Positions 17,616 through 25,849 of a DNA stretch of 64,000 nucleotides are shown piece by piece. A program made the position numbers and the translations under genes. Each line of letters starts with the position of its first letter. Within the stretch, counting starts at the first letter, position 1. The notes below the pieces were generated by a model. That model was not told where the DNA came from, ran no database searches, and saw nothing but the letters and a program-made list of their open reading frames with translations. Source of the stretch: Sulfitobacter sp. (GTDB taxonomy: Bacteria; Pseudomonadota; Alphaproteobacteria; Rhodobacterales; Rhodobacteraceae); NCBI GenBank assembly GCA_029252045.1, contig JAQXCD010000031.1:94140-158139 (forward strand). Reading direction: 5' to 3'.

Positions 17616-19214
17616 ATGAGAGACTTTGCAGCCCTATTTGAAACCATCGACCAGAGTACAAAAACAACCAATAAGGTCAAAGCATTAGCCAGATACTTCC
17701 AAGAAGCTGACCCGCAGGACCGCCTGTGGACCATCGCACTCTTCTCGGGGCGCAGACCAAAACGTGCAGTCACAACCGCAAAGCTGCGTGAATGGGGCGC
17801 TGAAGCCGCGAGTATCCCGCTCTGGCTGTTTGAGGAATGCTATCCTGTAGTGGGTGATCTGGCGGAAACCATTGCCCTGATCCTGCCGTCGAACAGCACC
17901 ACGAATACCGACAGTTTATCATTATGGATTAGAAGCTTACGCAACATGAATAATGTCGAAGAACCAACGCAAAAAAACTTTATCCTAAACGCATGGGCGC
18001 AGCTTGGCGGCACCGAACGCTTTGTCTTCAACAAGTTGATTACGGGCGGCATGCGGGTCGGGGTGAGCCAGAAGCTGATGACCCGTGCGCTGGCGCAGGC
18101 AACGGGCCGCAGCGAAGCAGAACTGGCCCACCGGCTTATGGGCAACTGGCACCCAGACGACACCACATGGCACGAACTGGTAGAAGCAGAAGATGCCAGC
18201 GCGGACGCCTCGCGCCCCTATCCCTTCCACCTCGCCCACGCGCTGGAGGACGGGCCGGAGGGGCTGGATGATCCTGCCAACTGGCGTGCTGAATGGAAAT
18301 GGGACGGCATCCGTGGCCAGCTGATCCTGCGCGGGGGCACGCATTTTGTCTGGTCGCGCGGCGAAGAGCTGATGACGGACCGCTTCCCCGAATTGGCCCG
18401 CGCCGTGGACGACCTGCCAGACGGTACCGTTCTGGATGGCGAGCTTCTGGTCTGGCGCACGGCCAAGCCAACACCGGAGAGCTTTAACACCCTCCAACCG
18501 CGCATCGGGCGCAAAACAGTACCCAGAAAACTGCTCAAAGACGCACCTGTTGTCCTGCACGCCTATGACCTGCTGGAGTGGCAAGGAGAGGACATCCGCC
18601 ACCTGCCTTTTGCCCAGCGCCGAGACCTGCTGGAAACCGCCTGCGCAGGCCTGCCGCCGGAGGCCGCTGTCAAACTCTCCCCACAGCTCCCCTTCACGGC
18701 ATTGAATGATCTGCACAGGTACCGTGACCGCGCGCGCAGCGCCCAAGCCGAGGGTCTAATGCTCAAACGCGCGGACAGCCCCTATCTGGCAGGGCGAAAG
18801 AAGGGGGATTGGTGGAAATGGAAGCTCGCCCCGCTGACCATCGACGCCGTCATGATCTATGCGCAGGCCGGATCAGGCCGTCGCGCCACGCTGTTTACCG
18901 ATTATACCTTTGCCGTGTGGGACGGCGATGCGCTGGTGACCTTCACCAAAGCCTACTCCGGACTGACCGACAAGGAGTTCCGCGAGATTACAGCATGGGT
19001 ACGCAAAAACACACTACAACGCTTTGGCCCTGTTCGGCAGGTGGCACCCCATCATGTGTTCGAGATCGCCTTCGAGGGCATTCAAGCCTCCCCACGCCAT
19101 AAATCAGGCATCGCCCTGCGCTTCCCCCGCATGCTGCGCTGGCGGCACGATAAACCCATGTCCGAGGCCAACACGCTGGATGATTTGAAGGAATTGCTAC
19201 GCCTTTACGGCTGA
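17616..19214 (+). CDS. ATP-dependent DNA ligase
   Basis: 532 residues. The adenylated lysine is K228 in WKWDGIRGQ; other nucleotidyltransferase motifs are LVWSRGEEL-like VWSRGEELMTDRFPE, VLDGELLVW, EGLMLKRADSPYLAGRKKGDWWKWK. An all-alpha DNA-binding domain precedes the catalytic core (LGGTERFVFNKLITGGMRVG). Family members pair with the upstream MBL exonuclease, and often with an Lhr helicase, in DNA end repair. I use the ATG at 17616, giving the usual MRDFAALFE opening; a GTG at 17610 that overlaps the upstream stop is possible. The first 350 bases are AT-richer than the rest. Confidence 0.9.
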   Translation: MRDFAALFETIDQSTKTTNKVKALARYFQEADPQDRLWTIALFSGRRPKRAVTTAKLREWGAEAASIPLWLFEECYPVVGDLAETIALILPSNSTTNTDSLSLWIRSLRNMNNVEEPTQKNFILNAWAQLGGTERFVFNKLITGGMRVGVSQKLMTRALAQATGRSEAELAHRLMGNWHPDDTTWHELVEAEDASADASRPYPFHLAHALEDGPEGLDDPANWRAEWKWDGIRGQLILRGGTHFVWSRGEELMTDRFPELARAVDDLPDGTVLDGELLVWRTAKPTPESFNTLQPRIGRKTVPRKLLKDAPVVLHAYDLLEWQGEDIRHLPFAQRRDLLETACAGLPPEAAVKLSPQLPFTALNDLHRYRDRARSAQAEGLMLKRADSPYLAGRKKGDWWKWKLAPLTIDAVMIYAQAGSGRRATLFTDYTFAVWDGDALVTFTKAYSGLTDKEFREITAWVRKNTLQRFGPVRQVAPHHVFEIAFEGIQASPRHKSGIALRFPRMLRWRHDKPMSEANTLDDLKELLRLYG

Positions 19215-19276
19215 TCACGCCTTGCCCCTTGCAGGCCGCACCCCTACCTATTGGACAAACGTTCAAAGGATTTCTC

Positions 19277-21097
19277 ATGTTTCAATTGCCCTTTCCCGTC
19301 CGTGACGCCAATGCCTCTGGCAGCAAACCAGATTTCGGCGATCTGCCCGAATGGAACCTGGATGACCTCTACACAGGTGAAGACGCCCCAGAGCTGAAGC
19401 GGGATCTGGACTGGCTGGAGCAGGCCTGCGCCAGCTTCGCCACCGATTACGAGGGCAAGCTGGGAACGCTGGACGCCGCCGGATTGCTGGACTGCGTGCT
19501 GCGCAACGAAAAGATCAACAGCATCGCAGGGCGCATCATGTCCTACGCGGGCCTGCGCTACTACCAGCTGACCACAGATTCCGGCCGCGCGAAGTTCATG
19601 TCCGATGTCCAGGAAAAGATTACAAATTTCACCACACCACTGGTGTTTTTCACGCTGGAGCTGAATACCCTTGAGGATAATTTCCTCGACGGCTTGCTGG
19701 CCCAAAACGCGGGTCTGGCCCGCTACAGACCCATCTTCGACCGTATTCGCGCCATGAAGCCCTACCAGCTCAGCGACGAGATGGAAAAGTTCCTGCACGA
19801 TCTGGGCGTCGTCGGCGACGCGTGGGAGCGCTTGTTCGACGAAACCATTGCGGGCCTCAAATTCGACGTTAACGGCGAGACTCTGGGCATTGAAGGCACA
19901 CTAAACCTGCTGACCGACCCCGACCGCGATATCCGCGAAGCAGGCGCGCGCGAGCTGGCAGATGTGTTTGGCGAAAACGTCAAAACCTTCGCGCGGGTCC
20001 ACAACACGCAAGCAAAGGAAAAGGAAATCATGGACCGCTGGCGCGGTATGGAGACGGCCCAAACCGGCCGCCACCTGAGCAATCAGGTCGAGCCGGAAGT
20101 GGTCGAAGCCCTGCGCAACGCCGTGGTCGCCGCCTACCCCAAGCTCTCGCACCGCTACTACGCCCTGAAAAAGAAATGGCTCGGCCTAGATACAATGCAA
20201 GTCTGGGACCGCAACGCCCCCCTGCCCATGGAGGACCCCAAGATCGTCGATTGGCCCACAGCCGAGAAGATGGTCATGGACGCCTACACCGCCTTTGATC
20301 CGCGCATGGGCGCGCTGGCCGAGCCGTTCTTCCGCAAAGGCTGGATCGACGCAGGCGTAAAGCCGGGCAAAGCACCGGGCGCCTTCGCCCACCCCACTGT
20401 CACGGACGTGCACCCCTACGTCATGCTGAACTATCTGGGCAAACCGCGTGATGTGATGACCCTGGCGCATGAACTGGGCCACGGTGTGCATCAGGTTTTG
20501 GCCGCAGGGCAAGGCGAGATGCTCTCCTCCACGCCGCTGACGCTAGCTGAAACCGCATCGGTGTTTGGCGAAATGTTGACGTTCCGCAAGATGCTGGAAA
20601 ATGCCAAGACCAAATCCGAACGCAAGATCCTGCTGGCGGGCAAGGTCGAAGACATGATCAACACGGTGGTTCGCCAGATCGCGTTTTATGACTTTGAATG
20701 TAAACTCCACGCCGCCCGCCGCAACGGCGAGTTGACGCCCGATGACATCAACGCCCTGTGGATGTCGGTTCAAGACGAAAGCCTGGGGCCCGAGTTCGAG
20801 TTCATGGACGGCTACGAGACGTTCTGGGCCTATATCCCCCATTTCATCCACTCCCCCTTCTACGTCTACGCCTATGCCTTCGGTGATGGCTTGGTGAACG
20901 CCCTCTACGCAGTCTACGCTGAGGGCAACGAGGGATTTGAGGATAAGTACTTCGACATGCTTAAAGCAGGTGGATCCAAACACCATAAGGAGCTGCTGGC
21001 CCCCTTCGGGTTAGACGCATCCGACCCCGCCTTCTGGGACAAGGGATTGTCGATGATCTCGGGTATGATTGATGAATTAGAGGCTATGGAAGAGTGA
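19277..21097 (+). CDS. pepF: Oligoendopeptidase F (M3 family)
   Basis: 606 residues. The zinc-metallopeptidase site HELGHG is at residues 398-403, with the third ligand expected in the following LAETASVFGEML segment. The N-terminal oligo-F helical domain (WNLDDLYTGEDAPELKRDLD) is intact. It cleaves short peptides in the cytoplasm. Start ATG at 19277 has AAGGA 7 bases upstream; an earlier in-frame start would add 16 unconserved residues. A short secreted-protein gene overlaps the stop by 4 bases. Confidence 0.93.
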   Translation: MFQLPFPVRDANASGSKPDFGDLPEWNLDDLYTGEDAPELKRDLDWLEQACASFATDYEGKLGTLDAAGLLDCVLRNEKINSIAGRIMSYAGLRYYQLTTDSGRAKFMSDVQEKITNFTTPLVFFTLELNTLEDNFLDGLLAQNAGLARYRPIFDRIRAMKPYQLSDEMEKFLHDLGVVGDAWERLFDETIAGLKFDVNGETLGIEGTLNLLTDPDRDIREAGARELADVFGENVKTFARVHNTQAKEKEIMDRWRGMETAQTGRHLSNQVEPEVVEALRNAVVAAYPKLSHRYYALKKKWLGLDTMQVWDRNAPLPMEDPKIVDWPTAEKMVMDAYTAFDPRMGALAEPFFRKGWIDAGVKPGKAPGAFAHPTVTDVHPYVMLNYLGKPRDVMTLAHELGHGVHQVLAAGQGEMLSSTPLTLAETASVFGEMLTFRKMLENAKTKSERKILLAGKVEDMINTVVRQIAFYDFECKLHAARRNGELTPDDINALWMSVQDESLGPEFEFMDGYETFWAYIPHFIHSPFYVYAYAFGDGLVNALYAVYAEGNEGFEDKYFDMLKAGGSKHHKELLAPFGLDASDPAFWDKGLSMISGMIDELEAMEE

Positions 21098-21552
21098 TTA
21101 GATCACTTTTGGTTATTGGACTGCTCGTCACAGGCGCAACAGAGGCGTCAGCCCGCTCGATTGTCGGCAAATGGGATTGTGAAGCCCGCGAAGGCCGCGG
21201 CATGGCCATGCGGATGTTGCTGGAGTACCGCCAAAGCGGTCAGTTTTACCATCTCGCCAATCTAGCAATCGGGGACCGGCGCGGCCGTATGGATGGCTCG
21301 GTTGCCATCAGCGGTAAATGGCACCGCAACCACAGCGCTCTGACCGAAACAATCACAAGCGCGCGAATGCGCTCGCTTGAGGTGAACGGTCAGGACATAT
21401 CGAAAAGCCCTATCGGACGCCACATGGCGAAATCTCTGCCAAAACAGATGATGGGATCAAACCCCACCGGAGTAAGCAGCGTACGCTACCTGTCGAACTC
21501 AAAAATTCAGCTGACCAGCGGCAGATTGAAAGCAACCTGCACAAAACGCTAG
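21094..21552 (+). CDS. Small secreted protein of unknown function
   Basis: 152 residues beginning at a GTG that overlaps the pepF stop (GTGA), so it should be translated by coupling. A signal peptide is clear (IRSLLVIGLLVTGATEASA-R). The mature part has SIVGKWDCEAREGRGMAMRM and a C-terminal LKATCTKR, with two Cys that could form a disulfide, and a repeated beta-strand pattern (GQFYHLANLA, GSVAISGKWHRNHSAL) like lipocalin-type small periplasmic proteins. I do not recognise the family. Linkage to a peptidase may be accidental. Confidence 0.7.
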   Translation: MIRSLLVIGLLVTGATEASARSIVGKWDCEAREGRGMAMRMLLEYRQSGQFYHLANLAIGDRRGRMDGSVAISGKWHRNHSALTETITSARMRSLEVNGQDISKSPIGRHMAKSLPKQMMGSNPTGVSSVRYLSNSKIQLTSGRLKATCTKR

Positions 21553-21556
21553 AACG

Positions 21557-21826
21557 CTATTTCAGCTGGCTGTCTTTCGACCCGCGGCGGTTCATCCCGC
21601 CGCGGTTTTTATACACGGCGTCACGCTCTTGCACACAGCTGGTACACAGCTTGACCCCCGGTAATGCCTCTCGCCGCGCCTGCGGGATCGGCTCTTCACA
21701 CTCCGCACAAATCATCGCACTCTCGCCAACCAGTGCGCGGCGGGCTTTCAGCCGCGCCAGCTCGTCATTGATTGACGCTTCAATCTGTTCGGATACCGCC
21801 CCGTCACGCGCCCATCCACCAGCCAT
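21557..21826 (-). CDS. DksA/TraR-type C4 zinc-finger protein
   Basis: 89 residues. A zinc ribbon CAECEEPIPQARREALPGVK then CTSCVQERD supplies four Cys, preceded by a short helix (INDELARLKARRAL), the layout of the DksA/TraR/YbiI small proteins. It is too short for the full coiled coil of DksA, so it is more like YbiI/TraR, which bind RNA polymerase. It converges on the small secreted-protein gene with a 4-base gap. Confidence 0.85.
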   Translation of the reverse strand: MAGGWARDGAVSEQIEASINDELARLKARRALVGESAMICAECEEPIPQARREALPGVKLCTSCVQERDAVYKNRGGMNRRGSKDSQLK

Positions 21827-21887
21827 TACATAGCCTCATACATATTGCACATACCGGCTCCGCCTATCTTTCTTGGCCCTAAATCCT

Positions 21888-21935
21888 CCGGGGGAGTCCT
21901 TGGCTTGCCAAGGACGGGGGCTGGCCCCCTTCCCG
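21888..21935. repeat. Double hairpin, candidate dispersed intergenic repeat
   Basis: TCCTTGG-CTTG-CCAAGGA (21897-21914) is followed directly by GGGGG-CTGG-CCCCC-like pairing. GC-rich double hairpins of this kind recur between genes in many roseobacters; only one copy is seen here, so dispersal is inferred. It sits between the zinc-finger gene and the rpoH stop and could also act as a 3' end structure for rpoH. Confidence 0.4.
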
Positions 21936-21983
21936 TCTTCGGACAAAAATCACCCTAGATCCTGCGCAAATTGGCACCGATGA

Positions 21984-22880
21984 TCAATCGGCTGCAATCA
22001 TGCCCTTTTCACTGGCCATTTCACGCATCCGCTTTTGCAGCTTTTCAAACGCGCGAACCTCGATCTGGCGAATTCGTTCGCGGCTCACATCATATTGACC
22101 GCTCAAATCTTCCAGCGTCACCGTCTCATCCGACAGGCGCCGTTGCATCAGGATATCCTTCTCGCGGTCATTCAAAACGTCCATCGCAGCGGCCAGCATC
22201 TCGCGACGGGCTTCCAGCTCGTCCCGTTCTGCGTAATCCCCTGCCTGATCGGCGTTGTCATCTTCCAACCAGTCCTGCCATTGCATCGTGCCTTCACCAT
22301 CAGAGCCGACAGTCGCATTCAGAGACGCGTCGCCTCCTGACATCCGGCGGTTCATCGAGATGACTTCGGCCTCCGTCACACCCAACTGAGTGGCGATGGT
22401 CGTCACATTTTCAGGGCGCAGATCCCCCTCTTCCAACGCACCAATTTTGTTCTTGGCTTTGCGCAGGTTGAAAAACAGCTTTTTCTGGCCGGAAGTCGTG
22501 CCCAGCTTGACCAGCGACCAGCTGCGCAGGATGTATTCCTGAATGCTCGCCCGGATCCACCACATGGCGTAGGTCGCAAGGCGAAAGCCCTTTTCCGGGT
22601 CAAAACGTTTGACCGCCTGCATCAGGCCCACATTCGCTTCCGATATCACCTCGGCCTGCGGCAGACCGTAGCCGCGATAGCCCATAGCGATTCTAGCCGC
22701 CAGGCGCAGGTGCGACGTCACCATACGGTGCGCCGCTTTGGTGTCTTCTTGCTCGACCCAAGCTTTGGCGAGCATATATTCCTCTTCCGGTTCCAACAGA
22801 GGGAACTTGCGGATTTCCTGCATATAGCGGTTCAGACCGCCTTCCGGTGTTGGTGCCGGCAGATTTGCGTAATTGGCCAT
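21984..22880 (-). CDS. rpoH: RNA polymerase sigma-32 (heat-shock sigma factor)
   Basis: 298 residues. Region 2 is clear (SHLRLAARIAMGYRGYGLPQ, EANVGLMQAVKRFDPEKGFR, YAMWWIRASIQEYILRSWSL). The RpoH box QKKLFFNLRKAK follows and separates it from sigma-70 paralogues. Region 4 ends in the helix-turn-helix [20 protein letters not shown]. It directs heat-shock promoters. Rhodobacterales often hold two rpoH genes; which one this is cannot be told from the window. The upstream gap holds two similar 14-bp palindrome-like words. Confidence 0.95.
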   Translation of the reverse strand: MANYANLPAPTPEGGLNRYMQEIRKFPLLEPEEEYMLAKAWVEQEDTKAAHRMVTSHLRLAARIAMGYRGYGLPQAEVISEANVGLMQAVKRFDPEKGFRLATYAMWWIRASIQEYILRSWSLVKLGTTSGQKKLFFNLRKAKNKIGALEEGDLRPENVTTIATQLGVTEAEVISMNRRMSGGDASLNATVGSDGEGTMQWQDWLEDDNADQAGDYAERDELEARREMLAAAMDVLNDREKDILMQRRLSDETVTLEDLSGQYDVSRERIRQIEVRAFEKLQKRMREMASEKGMIAAD

Positions 22881-22922
22881 GGTCGTCGTCCTTTCCCTGG
22901 CGCCCTTCGTTTACACCTTATG

Positions 22923-23014
22923 TAACAGGGCTTAACATCCATATGGGGTGGCGCTAACACAGATACAAGATCATGCGCCGCCGTTTCGTTCATACTTACA
23001 TAACAGTTGTTAAC
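22923..23014. promoter_or_regulatory. Two copies of TAACAG-N3-TTAAC upstream of rpoH
   Basis: TAACAGGGCTTAAC (22923-22936) and TAACAGTTGTTAAC (23001-23014) differ only in the three central bases and lie 78 bp apart in the rpoH promoter region. The second also holds the perfect palindrome TTGTTAACAA (23007-23016). A dimeric regulator could bind both. The regulator is unknown. Confidence 0.4.
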
Positions 23015-23065
23015 AAGAAATGACCCAGCCGCTCTTTCACATCATTGTGCAACCTGTGTCAGGCT

Positions 23066-24100
23066 TCAGGCCCGCGTAGGCTCCAACATGTCCAGCAGCG
23101 CTGTCATATCATCAGGTAATGGCGCCTCAAAACGGATATCCTCACCGCTGATGGGGTGAACAAAGCCCAGCACAGCGGCATGCAGTGCCTGACGCGGGAA
23201 GGACTTCACCGCCTCGGCCAGCGTCTCTGGCAGGGCCGCCCGCGCAATCTTGCGCTTGCCGCCATAAACCGGATCACCGACCAGTCCATGGCCCGCATGG
23301 GCCAGATGCACACGGATCTGATGTGTGCGGCCCGTCTCCAACCAGCACTCCATCAACGCCAAAACGGGCGGCGTACCAAAGCGCGCAACCGTACGCGCCC
23401 GCGTTACCGCATGGCGTCCAGTACCGAAGAATACTGCCTGTCGCTGGCGGTCTGTTTTGTGGCGCGCCAGTTGGGTGGTGATTTTGAGGATATTTCCGGC
23501 CTCGAAATTTGTACCTTTCACGCCGCGCAAGCGCGGATCATTGGCATCGGGCACACCGTAGACCAGTGTGCGGTAGTAGCGCTCGACGGTGTGCGCCTCA
23601 AACTGCTTGGCCAGTCCGTGATGGGCTGCGTCCGATTTGGCCACCACCAGCAAACCGGATGTTTCTTTATCAATCCGGTGCACAATGCCGGGGCGCTTCA
23701 TGCCGCCCACACCGGACAGGTCATCGCCGCAATGGGCCAGCAGCGCATTCACCAGCGTACCAGAGGGCGAGCCGGGCGCCGGATGCACAACCATGCCCGA
23801 CGGCTTGTTGATCACGATCAGATCGGCATCCTCAAAAACGATATCCAGCGGGATCGCTTCGGGCAGAATGTGGCTGTCCTGCGCCTCCTCCACCTCGATC
23901 TCGATCTGCACGCCCTCGCCTACAACAGCACGCGGATCTTGCTGCACAGCACCGTCTACACGCACCGCACCATCCGCAATCAACCGCGCCAACCGGGTCC
24001 GTGACAGCACGGCCTCCTCTGGCACATCCCGCGCAAGCGCCTTATCAAGGCGCGGAGGCGGTGTTTCGCCCAAAATGAATGTAATACGGCGGTGCGACAT
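23066..24100 (-). CDS. rluD: 23S rRNA pseudouridine synthase, RluD type
   Basis: 344 residues. An N-terminal S4 domain (SRTRLARLIADGAVRVDGAV) precedes the RluA-family catalytic core with the active Asp in HRIDKETSGLLVVAKSD, plus NKPSGMVVHPAPGSPSGTLV and LETGRTHQIRVHLAHAGHGL. RluD modifies helix 69 of 23S rRNA and helps ribosome assembly. The start is the ATG at 24100, giving MSHRRITFILGETPPPRLDK; a longer reading adds 36 residues with no family support. This ATG shares the tetranucleotide CATG with the start of the divergent DUF6476 gene. Confidence 0.92.
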   Translation of the reverse strand: MSHRRITFILGETPPPRLDKALARDVPEEAVLSRTRLARLIADGAVRVDGAVQQDPRAVVGEGVQIEIEVEEAQDSHILPEAIPLDIVFEDADLIVINKPSGMVVHPAPGSPSGTLVNALLAHCGDDLSGVGGMKRPGIVHRIDKETSGLLVVAKSDAAHHGLAKQFEAHTVERYYRTLVYGVPDANDPRLRGVKGTNFEAGNILKITTQLARHKTDRQRQAVFFGTGRHAVTRARTVARFGTPPVLALMECWLETGRTHQIRVHLAHAGHGLVGDPVYGGKRKIARAALPETLAEAVKSFPRQALHAAVLGFVHPISGEDIRFEAPLPDDMTALLDMLEPTRA

Positions 24101-24101
24101 G
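24098..24101. promoter_or_regulatory. Shared CATG start for two divergent genes
   Basis: CATG at 24098-24101 is read as ATG on the minus strand by rluD and as ATG on the plus strand by the DUF6476-type gene. Each ribosome-binding region therefore lies inside the other's coding sequence; neither side shows a strong Shine-Dalgarno word. Confidence 0.6.
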
Positions 24102-24383
24102 GATGAACTTTCTGAACCGACCCACCTGCGCTTTTTACGGCGCATGGTAACGGTCCTGACAACAGTAATGATTGTCGGCGTCGTAATCGTTATCGGCCTG
24201 CTTGTCACGCGCCTGACACGAAATACGCCCGTTTTACCCGATCAGATCGCTTTGCCCGACGGTGCAAAGGCCACTGCCTTCACGCAAAGCACGGATTGGT
24301 ACGCAGTTGTGACCGATCGCAATGAAATTCTGATTTTCGACAGGATGAGTGGTGCGCTGAAGCAAACTGTTATCGTTGAATAG
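24099..24383 (+). CDS. DUF6476-type small single-pass membrane protein
   Basis: 94 residues: a short N-terminus MDELSEPTHLRFLRRMV, one membrane helix (VLTTVMIVGVVIVIGLLV), then a small periplasmic or cytoplasmic domain LPDGAKATAFTQSTDWYAVV and EILIFDRMSGALKQTVIVE. I recognise this as the DUF6476 family found in Rhodobacterales, commonly next to rluD; its function is unknown. The start shares CATG with rluD. A tRNA-His on the other strand lies 48 bases after its stop. Confidence 0.8.
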   Translation: MDELSEPTHLRFLRRMVTVLTTVMIVGVVIVIGLLVTRLTRNTPVLPDQIALPDGAKATAFTQSTDWYAVVTDRNEILIFDRMSGALKQTVIVE

Positions 24384-24431
24384 TTCAGTGCCGCATCTAC
24401 ACTTGCAAGAAATCTCAGATTTTGTTGCAAG

Positions 24432-24508
24432 TGGTACCGGAGGATGGTTTCGAACCAACTACCTCGTGGACCACAACCACGCGCTCTAACCGATTGAGCT
24501 ACTCCGGC
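24432..24508 (-). tRNA. tRNA-His (anticodon GTG)
   Basis: 77 nt on the minus strand from GCCGGAG to an encoded CCA. Acceptor GCCGGAG/CTCCGGT (one G-T end pair), TA at 8-9, D stem GCTC/GAGC, anticodon stem CGTGG/CCACG with loop TTGTGGT, T arm GTTGG-TTCGAAA-CCATC (one T-T mismatch), then A73-CCA. The usual extra G-1 paired with C73 is absent, a known trait of alphaproteobacterial tRNA-His. Confidence 0.95.
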
Positions 24509-24604
24509 ACTGGGGGGTTGATTAGAGGCCAAGCGCGGGCGCGTCAACTCCTATCGTTGCGGTTTTTGATGCTTTGTTTGAACCCTCGTGAAACAAGCCA
24601 AGAG

Positions 24605-25087
24605 TCATAGCTTTAGCTGCATCACCCGCTCGATCAGGGATTGCCCGTAATTGAACACAGGTTTTTCCTCAATGATCTCCCAACCATTGCGCAAATAGAG
24701 CGTATTAGCCGCTTCGTGGCTCTTGTGCGTCCAGAGTTTCATCGTGGCATACCCCTGCACACGGGCAAAATCCGTACAGGTCTCCAGCAGCAGCCGCCCG
24801 ATCCCCAGCCCCCGCGCCTGCGGCACCAATTGGAACAGGCGCAATTTGGCAGTTTGCGCATCGATCCGCACACAAAAGATCGAGCCGAGCGGAACATCCC
24901 CGTCCCACGCAATCCAGCCCCGCTCGCACTGCGGGTCATGTGATCTCAGGAAATCATCGAGGATTTGACCGATCAACACGCCAAAGCTGGCATCAAACCC
25001 CTCGTCCCGCTCATAGGTGTCAATATGCACCTGAACCATCCAGTCCCGGTCGGCAGCAGTAAAGGGGCGCAATTCAACATCTGTCAT
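24605..25087 (-). CDS. GNAT family N-acetyltransferase
   Basis: 160 residues. The acetyl-CoA pyrophosphate-binding signature is in QLVPQARGLGIGRLLLETCT, with the following FARVQGYATMKLWTHKSHEA and LYLRNGWEII strand-helix closing the fold. Substrate unknown. I use the ATG at 25087 (AGG 8 bases upstream); an ATG two codons earlier is also possible. It stands alone beside tRNA-His. Confidence 0.82.
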   Translation of the reverse strand: MTDVELRPFTAADRDWMVQVHIDTYERDEGFDASFGVLIGQILDDFLRSHDPQCERGWIAWDGDVPLGSIFCVRIDAQTAKLRLFQLVPQARGLGIGRLLLETCTDFARVQGYATMKLWTHKSHEAANTLYLRNGWEIIEEKPVFNYGQSLIERVMQLKL

Positions 25088-25171
25088 GGCCATAGCCTAC
25101 TGCCACATCCCCTTGCCTTTCAAGAGCGGCAGCGGTACCTGAAAGCACTGTGATACACAAAGGAACATCCC

Positions 25172-25372
25172 ATGGGCATCAATGATGAGCGCGACATCGA
25201 AGCCAACCTCCAAATTGGCCCGACAGACAAGGGCATGGTCCGGCTGTTCATAGAAGGAGCAGGCGTAGAAATCCCGATGGATTTCACCCCTGACGAGGCC
25301 CGCGAAATTGCAGACGAGATCATGGCAGCGGCGGGCCACGCCCGCAAACTGGGCGGCAAAAAAGGCCGCTAA
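25172..25372 (+). CDS. DUF6324-like small protein
   Basis: 66 residues, acidic N-terminus and Lys/Gly-rich C-terminus: MGINDERDIEANLQIGPTDK, then VRLFIEGAGVEIPMDFTPDE, EAREIADEIMAAAGHARKLG. I recall this as a small conserved Rhodobacterales family (DUF6324); function unknown. The start has AAGGAACATCCC ahead of the ATG. The end overlaps the stop of the convergent mmcB by 4 bases. Confidence 0.78.
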   Translation: MGINDERDIEANLQIGPTDKGMVRLFIEGAGVEIPMDFTPDEAREIADEIMAAAGHARKLGGKKGR

Positions 25373-25830
25373 TCCCAATCGGGATGCATGTCAGGATCGC
25401 GCAGCAGCTGTAGCCGCCGCGCGGCCGTCACCCCGAATTTCTGGATCATAACCTTTCGCCGCGCTGGCGCCAGCTTGGCCTCGGCGGGCATGCGCACAAT
25501 CTCTGCCGTATAGGCATCCCCGATGATCAACCCCTGCTCTTCGGGCAGCAGCTCGGTCGGGAAATCCTCATCCACCGCGAAAAAGAACCGGTCCGCCCAT
25601 TCCAGATACCCTTGCCACTTTGTGTCAGAGGTAAAATCAGCGCGGCACGACTTGCATTCGACCACCCACACCTCCCCCTTTGGTCCCAGCGCCATCACAT
25701 CCACGCGTAATCCGCGCGCAGGCACCAGTTCTTCCACGCAGGCAAAGCCATGACCGACCAGATGCCGTGAAACACCACGTTGCAACATCTGGCCAGGCTG
25801 AAGGAGGGACACATTGTTCATCACGCCCAT
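25369..25830 (-). CDS. mmcB: MmcB family DNA repair protein
   Basis: 153 residues. The restriction-endonuclease-like core is visible as LRVDVMALGPKGEVWVVECK followed by SCRADFTSDTKWQGYLEWAD, with the D, E-x-K pattern of PD-(D/E)XK nucleases. In Caulobacter the family is part of the mitomycin C damage response. The start at 25830 lies 5 bases after a perfect LexA box, which supports SOS control; an ATG at 25821 gives a slightly shorter protein and would leave more room for the box. Confidence 0.88.
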   Translation of the reverse strand: MGVMNNVSLLQPGQMLQRGVSRHLVGHGFACVEELVPARGLRVDVMALGPKGEVWVVECKSCRADFTSDTKWQGYLEWADRFFFAVDEDFPTELLPEEQGLIIGDAYTAEIVRMPAEAKLAPARRKVMIQKFGVTAARRLQLLRDPDMHPDWD

Positions 25831-25834
25831 TTAT

Positions 25835-25849
25835 GAACAAATCATGAAC
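25835..25849 (-). promoter_or_regulatory. LexA (SOS) box upstream of mmcB
   Basis: On the minus strand GTTC-ATGATTT-GTTC matches the alphaproteobacterial LexA consensus GTTC-N7-GTTC exactly. It sits 5 bases upstream of the mmcB start at 25830, where bound repressor would block transcription. Confidence 0.8.

Noticed and set aside
21888..21935. CRISPR-like repeat
   Set aside because: A single double hairpin with no spacer-repeat pattern; no array found anywhere in the window.
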